Notes: generated from the sequence alone by a model not told the origin. 19,063 bases of DNA from DATKYK01 sp034430255 (GCA_034430255.1 DAOUEU010000110.1:1-19063), one strand, 5' to 3'. Positions 1-7,037 are shown, counted from the first letter of the stretch. Made by a program: numbers and translations.

Positions 1-867
1 GGGCAGTCATCCATCATAGCCGACCGCATCGGCCTTAAGATGTTTGATTACCATGTAACCGAGAGCGGCTTCGCCGCAGATATAGGCTTCGAGAAGTTCT
101 GGAATGTCAAGTGCCGGTTGAGTGGTCTCAAGCCACACGTCTCGGTGCTTACCACGACCATCCGGGCACTCAAGATGCATGGCGGTGGCCCCAAGGTGGT
201 AGCAGGCATTCCCCTGCCCGACTCCTACATTAAAGAGGACCTGGAGCTGCTGGAGAAGGGCCTGCCCAACATGGTGCACCACATCAATACTATCAGGGAA
301 TCTGGCATCAACCCGGTTGTGTGTATAAATTGCTTCCACACCGACACCAAGGCAGAGATCGCCATGGTCAGAAAGGCGGCTGAGGAGGCGGGGGCCCGCT
401 GCGCTGTATCTACACACTGGGCCGATGGCGGCGACGGCGCCCTCGAGTTGGCCGATACTGTCAAAGAGGCCTGCGAAGAGACCAATGATTTCAAGTTCCT
501 CTATCCGCTGGAGACGAAACTGCGGGAACGCGTAGCGAAAATCGCCAAGGTGGTCTACGGGGCTGATGGCGTGAGCTGGACCCCGGATGCCGAGGCCAAG
601 GCAAAGTCTCTAGAGGGCAATTCCATGTACGATGAATACACCACCATGATGGTAAAGACACACCTGAGCCTCACCCATGACCCGGCGTTAAAAGGTGTTC
701 CCAAGGGATGGACCCTACCCATTCGCGATGTGTTAATCTACTCGGGGGCAAAGTTCCTGTGTCCCTGCGCTGGTGCCATTAGCCTTATGCCGGGAACCAG
801 CTCCGATCCTGCCTTTAGAAAGGTGGATGTCGATACAAAGACCGGCAAGGTGATGGGCCTGTTCTAA
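1..867 (+). CDS. fhs: Formate-tetrahydrofolate ligase, C-terminal part (5' end outside window)
   Basis: Catalyses the ATP-dependent formylation of tetrahydrofolate by formate, the entry step of the methyl branch of the Wood-Ljungdahl and folate one-carbon pathways, in the cytoplasm. The reading frame is open from base 1 (GQSSIIADRIGLK precedes the first internal ATG at 40), so that ATG is not the start; 288 codons are visible of a family that usually has about 550-590. Recognisable segments are SSIIADRIGLK, ESGFAADIGFEKFWNVKCR, CFHTDTKAEI (family FPTDT; the Phe is kept, Pro is His here), THWADGGDGALELA (the Trp is kept), FKFLYPLETKLRE, VYGADGV and the C-terminal GLF. The motif usually written MPGLPK..A reads MPGTSSDPA, a modest divergence near the C-terminus. 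The P-loop half lies outside the window. An intrinsic terminator follows 20 bases after the stop. Identification is firm. Confidence 0.95.
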   Translation, partial: GQSSIIADRIGLKMFDYHVTESGFAADIGFEKFWNVKCRLSGLKPHVSVLTTTIRALKMHGGGPKVVAGIPLPDSYIKEDLELLEKGLPNMVHHINTIRESGINPVVCINCFHTDTKAEIAMVRKAAEEAGARCAVSTHWADGGDGALELADTVKEACEETNDFKFLYPLETKLRERVAKIAKVVYGADGVSWTPDAEAKAKSLEGNSMYDEYTTMMVKTHLSLTHDPALKGVPKGWTLPIRDVLIYSGAKFLCPCAGAISLMPGTSSDPAFRKVDVDTKTGKVMGLF

Positions 868-886
868 GAGACTGACAGAATAGGGC

Positions 887-920
887 AAAAGGGGCGGTGC
901 TCAAGCGCTGCCCCTTTTTT
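887..920 (+). terminator. Rho-independent terminator of fhs
   Basis: A 14-bp stem (887-900 with 905-918, two G-T wobbles) closes a TCAA tetraloop and runs into a T tract (915-920). It begins 20 bases after the fhs stop codon and separates fhs from queA. Confidence 0.92.
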
Positions 921-977
921 AAACTCAATAATTTAACTATCTCAAGTCGCCTGAATAACGGCAAACCATATGCCGCA

Positions 978-1008
978 AGCCCATGTCATAGACGAGTCGA
1001 CATGGGCT
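978..1008. repeat. Perfect 10-bp inverted repeat over the queA -35 region (possible operator)
   Basis: AGCCCATGTC at 978-987 is matched by GACATGGGCT at 999-1008, separated by 11 bases. The right arm overlaps the proposed queA -35 hexamer (997-1002). No T tract follows, so it does not look like a terminator. A repressor binding site is an inference from its position only. Confidence 0.6.
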
Positions 1009-1026
1009 GAGCCTTCACTTTATAAT
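997..1026 (+). promoter_or_regulatory. Sigma70-type promoter of queA; leaderless start likely
   Basis: TCGACA (997-1002, 5 of 6 to TTGACA) and a perfect TATAAT (1021-1026) are 18 bases apart. The queA ATG lies only 7 bases after the -10 box, about where transcription would start, and no Shine-Dalgarno sequence fits in between. A leaderless mRNA is therefore the simplest reading. Confidence 0.65.
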
Positions 1027-1033
1027 TGGTTAC

Positions 1034-2131
1034 ATGAAGACCAGCGATTTCGATTATCACCTCCCTCCGGAGTGCATCGCCCAGACCCCTGTAGAGCCTC
1101 GTGATCGCTCCAGGCTCATGGTCCTCTCCCGGAATGATGGTTCGGTAGCGCACCGCCACTTCTATGAGCTCGTGGATTTGCTACAGGAGGGCGATGTTCT
1201 GGTGTTTAATGACAGCCGTGTCATTCCAGCACGGCTTATCGGTCGGAAAGAGGGCTCAGGGGGAAGGGTAGAACTCCTCCTGCTCCGACGTATGGGACCT
1301 AACCTGTGGGAGGCACTGGTCAGGCCAGCTAGAAGGGTAAGCGAGGGGACAAGGATCGAGTTAGAAGGTCTCCAGGGCGAGGTTCTCGAAAAGATGGAGG
1401 GAGCGCTCAGGGTGCTCCACTTCTCCGATGAAGAGGCTCTGGAAAGGTTGGGGCAGGTACCCCTGCCCCCCTACATTAAGCTTCCCCTCAAGGACCCGGA
1501 ACGCTATCAGACGGTCTACGCCAGGGTAAAGGGAAGCGCTGCCGCCCCCACTGCGGGGCTGCATTTCACCCCGGAGCTTCTCCGTTGCCTTATGGAAAAG
1601 GGGATACATTTTGCCTTCGTCACCCTGCATGTCGGGCTCGATACCTTTTCACCGGTGCGGGCGGAAGACCCCGGTGATCACCCGATGCATAAGGAGTACG
1701 GCGAGCTAACGCCTCAGGTGGCTCAGCAGCTCAACCAGGCCCAAGCCGAGGGCCGGCGAATTATCTGCGTCGGCACCACGTCGGTAAGGGTTTTAGAGCA
1801 GGCGGCGCTTAAGGCTGAGGAAACAGCCCACTCGAAGTTGGATACTGTGACTGCAGGAAATACACAATTCGAAAGCGGTGTATGTCTCGGAGAGAGTGAA
1901 AAGGGTATCGAGGCTTTTTGTGGCTGGACCGATCTCTTCATCCTGCCCGGGCACCGCTTTCGCGCACTGGACGGGCTTATCACCAACTTCCATTTACCCC
2001 GCTCCACTCTGCTTATGCTGGTCGCCGCTTTTGCCGGCAGGGAGCGCGTTCTAGAAGCCTACCGGGAGGCTATGCGCCAGGGCTACCGCTTCTACAGCTT
2101 CGGCGACGCCATGTTAATCTTCCGATCGTGA
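1034..2131 (+). CDS. queA: tRNA preQ1(34) S-adenosylmethionine ribosyltransferase-isomerase QueA
   Basis: Transfers and isomerises the ribosyl group of S-adenosylmethionine onto preQ1 at the wobble position of tRNAs with GUN anticodons, giving epoxyqueuosine. At 365 residues it is full length (E. coli about 356). The family pattern is clear throughout: N-terminal FDYHLPPECIAQTPVEPRDRS, VFNDSRVIPARL, GRVELLLLR, PLPPYIKLPL, AAPTAGLHFT, THLHVGLDTF-like VTLHVGLDTFSPV, ICVGTTSVRVLE, TNFHLPRSTLLMLV and the C-terminal YRFYSFGDAML. The ATG at 1034 is the only sensible start because homology begins at once; it lies 7 bases from a TATAAT box with no ribosome binding site. No other queuosine gene is next to it. 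The ccdA promoter starts just after the stop codon, so queA is probably monocistronic. Confidence 0.96.
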   Translation: MKTSDFDYHLPPECIAQTPVEPRDRSRLMVLSRNDGSVAHRHFYELVDLLQEGDVLVFNDSRVIPARLIGRKEGSGGRVELLLLRRMGPNLWEALVRPARRVSEGTRIELEGLQGEVLEKMEGALRVLHFSDEEALERLGQVPLPPYIKLPLKDPERYQTVYARVKGSAAAPTAGLHFTPELLRCLMEKGIHFAFVTLHVGLDTFSPVRAEDPGDHPMHKEYGELTPQVAQQLNQAQAEGRRIICVGTTSVRVLEQAALKAEETAHSKLDTVTAGNTQFESGVCLGESEKGIEAFCGWTDLFILPGHRFRALDGLITNFHLPRSTLLMLVAAFAGRERVLEAYREAMRQGYRFYSFGDAMLIFRS

Positions 2132-2138
2132 TTAAATG

Positions 2139-2147
2139 TGCTATAAT
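2139..2147 (+). promoter_or_regulatory. Extended -10 promoter (TGCTATAAT) for ccdA
   Basis: TGCTATAAT lies 8 bases after the queA stop and about 60 bases before the ccdA ATG. There is no convincing -35 hexamer at 17 bases, which suits an extended -10 promoter. The flanking GTGCTATAATCGG is the same 13 bases as before the MFS gene at 14651-14663. Confidence 0.6.
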
Positions 2148-2208
2148 CGGATGCACATGCTAAGGATACAGAGGTCAAAACGGCCAAATATCATAGGGAT
2201 TGATCCCG

Positions 2209-2880
2209 ATGACTGATGTTTCATTGCCAGTTGCTTTCGGGGCAGGGGTGGTATCCTTTGCCTCCCCCTGCGTGCTGCCAATGGTGCCCATATATCTGGC
2301 CAATTTGGGTGGTGCCGCTGCGCTATCACCCGAAGCAAGGCGCAGGACCATTTTCCTCCACGCCATCAGCTTCGTAGCCGGGTTTTCGATAGTGTTCATT
2401 GGTCTGGGGGCATCGCTAGGGCTCCTAGGAATAGTCTTCCCTGTTGATGTACTACGTATAATAGGGGGCGTTGTACTCCTACTATTCGGATTATTCCTCC
2501 TGGCTGCCACTCGGGTACCCTGGCTCAACTACGAGATTCACCTCAGCAAGTCATTTGGTGGGAGCACAGGATACCTGCGCTCTTTACTGATGGGAGGAGC
2601 ATTCTCGTTAGGGTGGACACCCTGCGTGGGGCCCATACTGGGTGGAATATTGATGCTGGCCATGACTGAACAAACAGCCTGGCAGGGGGCCTACCTGCTC
2701 GCAGCCTATTCGCTTGGATTGGGGATACCGTTTATCGCTGTCGGGCTGGCGCTGGGAGCTGCACTTCCGGTTATCAGATGGCTCAGGCGTCGGTCCAATG
2801 TAATCTCTATTATCAGCGGGATATTGCTCATCGCCATAGGAATACTAATGCTTACCAACACCCTTGCACATTTCTCCTGA
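2209..2880 (+). CDS. ccdA: CcdA-family thiol-disulfide membrane transporter
   Basis: Integral membrane protein of the CcdA/DsbD transmembrane family. It passes reducing equivalents from cytoplasmic thioredoxin to extracytoplasmic thioredoxin-like proteins, often for cytochrome c maturation. It has about 223 residues and six hydrophobic segments. The two conserved redox cysteines are visible in FASPCVLPMVPIYL near the N-terminus and in SLGWTPCVGPILGG in the second half, matching the internal duplication of the family. The ATG at 2209 is preferred: AGGG at 2195-2198 is 10 bases upstream, whereas the in-frame TTG at 2200 sits directly against it. The TlpA-like gene begins 7 bases after the stop, so the two are co-transcribed, and that partner supplies the extracytoplasmic CxxC domain. 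The family is certain; the final recipient of electrons is not known from the sequence. Confidence 0.93.
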   Translation: MTDVSLPVAFGAGVVSFASPCVLPMVPIYLANLGGAAALSPEARRRTIFLHAISFVAGFSIVFIGLGASLGLLGIVFPVDVLRIIGGVVLLLFGLFLLAATRVPWLNYEIHLSKSFGGSTGYLRSLLMGGAFSLGWTPCVGPILGGILMLAMTEQTAWQGAYLLAAYSLGLGIPFIAVGLALGAALPVIRWLRRRSNVISIISGILLIAIGILMLTNTLAHFS

Positions 2881-2887
2881 TTTCTAA

Positions 2888-3406
2888 ATGAGAAGTAGCT
2901 TTATGAATCGAGAAAATATTAAGCGATGGATAGTATTCAGCTTGCTGGCTGTCCTAGCAATGTTGAACTGGGGATGTTCTACTACTGCGCCGGATGTTGG
3001 CGCCCTGGCCCCGGCTTTTACAGCCTCTACCATTGATGGAGAGACCATAACACTAGACGAGCTGAGGGGCCAGCCTGTTTTCCTCAGTTTCTGGGCTATT
3101 AACTGTGGGGCATGTCGACTGCAGACGCCGTATATTCAGGCCGCTTTCGAGGAAAAAGGGCATGAGATACAGTTCATCGCCATTGACTCGGTGGATAGCA
3201 GTGGTGCAGTACAGCAATATACTGAGTATTATGGCCTGGGGTTCACCATGGCTCTGGACAGCTATGGTGAAGCGGCCCGTGCCTACAATATTAGATATTC
3301 ACCGACAAATTTCCTTATAGACGAGCAGGGGGTTATCAAGTATATACAGATTGGAGCCTTCAGGACCCAGGCTGAACTGATGGCAGTGCTTGACGAATAC
3401 CTATGA
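2888..3406 (+). CDS. TlpA/ResA-like extracytoplasmic thioredoxin-fold protein
   Basis: Membrane-anchored or lipidated thiol-disulfide oxidoreductase of the TlpA/ResA/AhpC-TSA-redoxin type, facing the outside of the cytoplasmic membrane. The N-terminus has a basic stretch (NRENIKR), a hydrophobic core (WIVFSLLAVLAML) and NWGCSTT, a loose lipobox whose Cys could be lipidated. The thioredoxin fold follows: PAFTASTIDGETITLDELRG, then FLSFWAINCGACR with the redox pair CGAC, then the cis-Pro region YSPTNFLID. Total 172 residues, or 167 from the second ATG at 2903, which has AGAAG 7 bases upstream; neither start has a strong ribosome binding site. It lies 7 bases after ccdA, its likely electron donor. 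The role could be heme/cytochrome c maturation or general disulfide reduction; the sequence does not decide. Confidence 0.9.
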   Translation: MRSSFMNRENIKRWIVFSLLAVLAMLNWGCSTTAPDVGALAPAFTASTIDGETITLDELRGQPVFLSFWAINCGACRLQTPYIQAAFEEKGHEIQFIAIDSVDSSGAVQQYTEYYGLGFTMALDSYGEAARAYNIRYSPTNFLIDEQGVIKYIQIGAFRTQAELMAVLDEYL

Positions 3407-3412
3407 CCACCT

Positions 3413-3494
3413 ATAGGAGTATTGCACCTGGAATTGGCTGAGCGATACTTCACCAACCTTCAGCGTGATAGTGTGAAGTAATACTCTATCCTAT
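3413..3494. repeat. Nested inverted repeats between convergent tlpA-like and fdhD genes
   Basis: TACTTCAC (3446-3453) pairs with GTGAAGTA (3473-3480). Outside it ATAGG-AGTATT (3413-3423) can pair with AATACT (3480-3485) and CCTAT (3490-3494) around a 4-base bulge. It lies between two gene ends and could end transcription from both sides, but it has a 19-base loop and no T tract, so the terminator role is weak. Confidence 0.35.
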
Positions 3495-3507
3495 ATATTT
3501 ACCTCCT

Positions 3508-4296
3508 CTAATCACCGATAACCCTCCAGCCACCGGTGTAGACATTCATACTCTTTCCCCGGACAAAGCCGATAAGGGTTATGCCGAGGTGGGCAGCCAG
3601 ATCCACCGCCCGGTCTGTAGGAGCAGCCTTGGAGATGACTATAGGGATATCCCTTCTCGCTATTTTCAGCAATATCTCCGAGGATATCCTGCCACTGGAG
3701 ATTACCAACCGGTCCTCTATGGGTATATCTTCCAGAATACACCTACCGAAGAGCTTATCGATGGCATTGTGCCTTCCGATGTCCTCAGCAAAGAGCAGGA
3801 TGTCCTTCGCATCACACAGGGCAGCGCTATGAACCCCGTGCGTTACCTTATAAATCTGGGAGCGCTGCTGAAACTCTTCTGTGAGGGTAAAAACCACACC
3901 GGCCGATATCCTCATCTCGGACTCCACCCGCCCCTTACTGGCAACATCGTAAGCGGGATAAGAAGTAACACCACGGCCGCCACTGGATGATATGTACCGC
4001 TTGAATGGAATTTCAACGACCTCTTCCATATCCCCCTCGGTTTCTACACGCACCACGCACCCATCATCAGCGAGGATAATCTTACCGATCTCGCTTTTAT
4101 GTTGTATCAAACCTTCGGAGGTAAGAAAACCAATGGCCAGATATTTCAGGTCTTTTGGGCTGCAGAGCAGGGTTACCAGTTCCTGGTTATTTAACATAAT
4201 GGTGAGGGGAAACTCCCTGGCGACCACGTCCTTGACCTCGTGTCTACCCTCCTCAGTAATACGAAGTATATTTAATCCTTTTATTTCGTCCATCAT
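3508..4296 (-). CDS. fdhD: FdhD-family sulfur carrier for formate dehydrogenase-type enzymes; cysteine loop altered
   Basis: FdhD moves sulfur from a cysteine desulfurase to the Mo/W-bis-pterin cofactor, which formate dehydrogenases need for activity. Family marks are VVAREFPLTIMLNNQELVTLLCSP, DLKYLAIGFLTSEGLI (residues 50-64), FAEDIGRHNAIDK (169-181), VISSGRISSEI (198-208), ISKAAPTDRAVDLA and the C-terminal GFVRGKSMNVY. The loop that normally carries the sulfur-binding cysteine(s), CGxC or a single Cys, reads ISSSGGRGVTSY (102-113) with no cysteine. The ATG at 4296 (262 residues) or the one right after it at 4293 is chosen because GGAGAGG lies 5 or 8 bases upstream; the frame extends to a GTG at 4389, but that extra part has no family resemblance. 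It lies 143 bases after mnmA on the same strand. No formate dehydrogenase is in the window. Confidence 0.9.
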   Translation of the reverse strand: MMDEIKGLNILRITEEGRHEVKDVVAREFPLTIMLNNQELVTLLCSPKDLKYLAIGFLTSEGLIQHKSEIGKIILADDGCVVRVETEGDMEEVVEIPFKRYISSSGGRGVTSYPAYDVASKGRVESEMRISAGVVFTLTEEFQQRSQIYKVTHGVHSAALCDAKDILLFAEDIGRHNAIDKLFGRCILEDIPIEDRLVISSGRISSEILLKIARRDIPIVISKAAPTDRAVDLAAHLGITLIGFVRGKSMNVYTGGWRVIGD

Positions 4297-4301
4297 CCAT
4301 A

Positions 4302-4308
4302 CCTCTCC
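4302..4308 (-). promoter_or_regulatory. Ribosome binding site that sets the fdhD start
   Basis: GGAGAGG on the minus strand lies 5 bases before the ATG at 4296 and 8 before the one at 4293. It argues against the longer GTG-initiated frame from 4389. Confidence 0.65.
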
Positions 4309-4439
4309 ATCTCTACAGGGTCTCCGATACCTGCGAGCCCGCCGCGAATCACCCTGGCGAATACCCAGTCCATGTTTATCACCGTACACAACAGCCTAAC
4401 AGCGACTATCTTGGCCGTACACCTTCATACCTATTTTAC

Positions 4440-5516
4440 CTATTCTATGGTCCCGCCGCCCACCACAGTATCCTCATGGTAAAAAACTACCGCCTGACCG
4501 GGTGTTATAGCCATTTGGTGCTTTTTGAATTTTACTTGGACCCTTTCCCCGTTCGGGAGAGGGGAAAGCACCGCATCTGCCTCTCGGTGGCGATACCTTA
4601 TCCTGGCCTTTATCTCGAGGGGCTGCTTCAGTGACTCGATGGCTATCCAGTTAAGATCGGCGGCGACGAGTTCATCCCCATAGACCTCCCCCCTTGAGCC
4701 CACGGTAACAGCGTTTCTTCCCCGGTCAATGGCTACTACATATAAGGGTTCAGTAGCTGATATACCCAGCCCTTTGCGCTGGCCGATAGTATAAAACAGG
4801 ATTCCCCGATGCTCTCCCAGGGTATTACCCTCCCGGTCCAGTATCGGCCCTGGCTTCACCGCCTGTGGCATATATTCTCTGAGGAACACGGTGTAGTCAC
4901 CATCCGGGATGAAGCAAATCTCCTGGCTCTCCGATTTATTTACCACCGGCAATCCCAGTTCCAAAGCCATTTTCCTCACCCCCTCCTTGGTAAAGCAACC
5001 CAGGGGCATCAAAGCATGCCTCAACTGATCCTGACTCAACCTATACAGCACGTAGGACTGGTCTTTCCCAGGGTCAAACCCCTTCCTGAGAAGATACCTA
5101 CCACTCACCTCATCGCGTTCTATCCTGGTATAGTGGCCCGTAGCCACCAAATCGGCGCCCAGCCCTTTAGCCCTGCTTAGTAGTGCGCCGAACTTTATAT
5201 GTTCATTACACCTGATGCAGGGGTTGGGGGTTCTTCCCCGGCTGTATTGCCAACAGAAGTCATCTATTATCTTTTGTTCAAAAAGGTCATTAAAGTTCAT
5301 TACGTAGTGGGGGATACCCAGTCTATAGGCTACCCTTTCTGCCTCCGATACGGCATCGAGACTACAGCAACCGCTGAATCTGTCCGCTTCCCCGGCAAGC
5401 TTCTGTGATGGCCAGATTTGCACGGTTGCGCCGATGACCTGGTAACCCTCCTCCTTGAGCAGAGCGGCGGCAACGGAGGAATCCACCCCGCCGCTCATTG
5501 CTACTACTACCTTCAC
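4440..5516 (-). CDS. mnmA: tRNA-specific 2-thiouridylase MnmA
   Basis: Thiolates U34 of tRNAs for Lys, Glu and Gln to 2-thiouridine, using ATP and a persulfide relay. At 358 residues it is full length. The PP-loop SGGVDSS is at residues 8-14; TPNPCIRCN holds the nucleophilic Cys103; GHYTRI and GKDQSYVLYRL follow; SESQEICFIPDGDY holds the second catalytic Cys201; GQRKGLG and the C-terminal beta-barrel (LNWIAIES..., VQVKFKKHQMAITPGQAVVFY) complete the protein. The start is a GTG at 5516 with family similarity from the first residue (MKVVVAMSGG) and no clear ribosome binding site. A TGCTAATAT element ends 9 bases upstream. fdhD is 143 bases downstream on the same strand. Both handle cysteine-desulfurase sulfur, although no desulfurase gene is present here. 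Confidence 0.96.
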   Translation of the reverse strand: MKVVVAMSGGVDSSVAAALLKEEGYQVIGATVQIWPSQKLAGEADRFSGCCSLDAVSEAERVAYRLGIPHYVMNFNDLFEQKIIDDFCWQYSRGRTPNPCIRCNEHIKFGALLSRAKGLGADLVATGHYTRIERDEVSGRYLLRKGFDPGKDQSYVLYRLSQDQLRHALMPLGCFTKEGVRKMALELGLPVVNKSESQEICFIPDGDYTVFLREYMPQAVKPGPILDREGNTLGEHRGILFYTIGQRKGLGISATEPLYVVAIDRGRNAVTVGSRGEVYGDELVAADLNWIAIESLKQPLEIKARIRYRHREADAVLSPLPNGERVQVKFKKHQMAITPGQAVVFYHEDTVVGGGTIE

Positions 5517-5770
5517 CGTGACTATATATTAGCATATTTTAGAGAGCGCCATAGAAGGCATCCCAGATGGGATAGGCCCTGGAGCAGTACAATTAACTAT
5601 CTATAAACCTGTTTGCCTGTCACAGAGTGATTAGTATGATTTTCGTAGCGAGGGCGGTGTTGCGGTAGGTTAGCGGGGATAGGTGTGTACGCGAGATGTA
5701 GTTACAAAACGGCAACGTTAGGTTTTATTAGTAAGATAAGGGGGCCATTATATAGCATCAAATGTCAGAT
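5517..5770. other. Intergenic stretch upstream of mnmA
   Basis: No gene is supported here. On the minus strand it holds a TATAAT (5747-5752) that could start a leader of about 220 bases for mnmA. It also holds a small hairpin (ATCCC-ATCT-GGGAT, 5561-5574, with an outer GGC/GCC pairing) and the near-start TGCTAATAT element. No known riboswitch was recognised. Confidence 0.4.
5526..5534 (-). promoter_or_regulatory. Possible extended -10 element close to the mnmA GTG start
   Basis: TGCTAATAT on the minus strand ends 9 bases before the GTG. It would give an almost leaderless message. No good -35 is seen. A second candidate, TATAAT at 5747-5752, lies about 230 bases further up. Confidence 0.35.
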
Positions 5771-5806
5771 TAAAAATAGGGGTGGATAGAGATATCTACC
5801 CCTTTA
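5771..5806 (-). terminator. Rho-independent terminator of the LRR gene
   Basis: An 11-bp stem (5778-5788 with 5793-5803, one wobble, 4-base loop) is followed on the minus strand by ATTTTT (5777-5772). It lies about 70 bases past the LRR stop codon. The plus strand shows only a short TTT after the stem. Confidence 0.75.
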
Positions 5807-5876
5807 ATCCGCGTGGCTATAGCTTTGAGCTTACATTCCTGCCGTCCTGCGTTACAGGATGGGTAAGGCTTGTGCT

Positions 5877-7037
5877 TCAGTTTCGCCAAAGAGTCTCCGT
5901 AGCTTCGACTAACGAAGCCATTGGATCAACGAAGAGCTCCCTAACCAATATCCTTAACATATTATGCTCTGATATGAAGTCCGCTACTGGCGGGCTGGTC
6001 TGGTAGTACCACTCCACAAGTTGAGAGCCCAAGGTGCTTTCCAGCAACACGTCATCCCTGAAAGCTCTGAGGGTGTCGATTTCCGCAGCCGTCGATGTGC
6101 CATAGGCTGCGGTGGCGATGAAGCAACTCAAATCCCATTTGGTTGTGTCAACAGGGCATGTCACGTACACACCTCTCCCCTGAAGTTCAGGTATGTATAT
6201 GTTGACGGAATCCGCACTTAATGGATTACCACAGAGGATAACCCGATCCCCCTCTGAAAGCCCCGCGTTCGCCACGAGTGATGAGACATCGCTTATCTGG
6301 TTGTCACTTAGGTGGAGCTCAGTCAGGCTGGTGAGGCTTGATAGCGCAGAAATATCGCCTATCTGGTTGCCACTTAGGTAGAGCTTAGTCAGGCTGGTGA
6401 GACCTGATAGCGCAGAAATGTCGCTTATCTCGTTGTTACGAAGGTCAAGAATAGTCAGACGGGTGAGGTTGGATAACGGTGAGACATCGCTTATATTGTT
6501 CCAACCGAGATAAAGCGTTAACAAGTTAACGAGGTTCGATAAGGGCGCGATGTCGCTCATATGATTTACCGGAAGCCAAAGTGTAGTGAGACTAGTGCAG
6601 TACTCCAATCCCGTGAGGTCAGTAATATCGTTATCCAAATCCCTATCCAAGGCTCTAAGGCTGGTAAGCCCTGCAAGGTCAGACTCGTAAATATCTCGCG
6701 TAGGCTTTCTTAGCTCATCACGAATTGCTGCTTCCAGATTAGGGTCGGGAAAATTGACTATTTCATCCGTTCCTACTTGAGGCTCGACAATAGGGGTTGG
6801 TGTAGGTGTCTGGGTCGGGGTCGGGGTAGGAGTAGCTATCAATGTAGGCGTAGGTGTAGAAGTGACTGTCGATGTAGGTGTAGGTGTTGGGGTGGCTTTC
6901 GATGTAGGCGTAGGCGTTGAGGTCGCTTCTCTAGAAAACCCTCCTGTTGTACCAATTGCAATTACTGCAATAATAGCAATTATGAGTATTGCTATTATTA
7001 CCATTGGAATTATTATTACTGGATCCCTCACTTTCAT
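5877..7037 (-). CDS. Membrane-anchored leucine-rich-repeat surface protein with CFI-box C-terminus
   Basis: Predicted surface protein of 386 residues, in this order: a single hydrophobic segment near the N-terminus (IIIPMVIIAILIIAIIAVIA), a low-complexity Thr-Pro linker of about 45 residues, a cap (FPDPNLEAAIRDELRKP), then about five to six internalin-like 22-residue leucine-rich repeats of the type LTxLYLSGNQIxDISALSSL. The C-terminus of about 80 residues opens with CFIATAAYG, continues LRAFRDDVLL and ends with a hydrophobic/acidic helix; I recognise this as the CFI-box C-terminal domain found on exported proteins of uncertain function. The ATG at 7037 is chosen because GGGAGGGAG lies just upstream; an in-frame TTG at 7052 is inside that site's leader. 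It has its own extended -10 promoter and terminator, so it is monocistronic. A binding or adhesion role is inferred from the LRRs; the ligand is unknown. Confidence 0.85.
   Translation of the reverse strand: MKVRDPVIIIPMVIIAILIIAIIAVIAIGTTGGFSREATSTPTPTSKATPTPTPTSTVTSTPTPTLIATPTPTPTQTPTPTPIVEPQVGTDEIVNFPDPNLEAAIRDELRKPTRDIYESDLAGLTSLRALDRDLDNDITDLTGLEYCTSLTTLWLPVNHMSDIAPLSNLVNLLTLYLGWNNISDVSPLSNLTRLTILDLRNNEISDISALSGLTSLTKLYLSGNQIGDISALSSLTSLTELHLSDNQISDVSSLVANAGLSEGDRVILCGNPLSADSVNIYIPELQGRGVYVTCPVDTTKWDLSCFIATAAYGTSTAAEIDTLRAFRDDVLLESTLGSQLVEWYYQTSPPVADFISEHNMLRILVRELFVDPMASLVEATETLWRN
6311..6442 (-). repeat. Two tandem 66-bp units inside the LRR coding region
   Basis: Units 6311-6376 and 6377-6442 match at about 55 of 66 bases by eye, much closer than the other LRR units. 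One unit codes for one 22-residue repeat, which points to recent duplication or gene conversion. Confidence 0.7.
6778..6930 (-). repeat. Thr-Pro linker microsatellite-like repeat
   Basis: On the plus strand this reads as repeated GTAGG, GTGTAGG and GGGGTCGG units. On the minus strand it codes for TPTPT blocks broken by short spacers. It forms the stalk between the membrane segment and the LRR domain and is likely to vary in length. Confidence 0.8.

Noticed and set aside
1009..1033. preQ1 riboswitch before queA
   Set aside because: The -10 box is 7 bases from the ATG, so there is no room for an aptamer in the leader.
4297..4389. Longer fdhD starting at GTG 4389
   Set aside because: The extra 31 residues are Arg-rich and unlike the family, and a good ribosome binding site sits before 4296/4293.
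6245..6930. Regular repeats that might be taken for a CRISPR array or satellite
   Set aside because: They keep a coding frame and give LRR and Thr-Pro protein repeats; there are no unique spacers and no cas genes.
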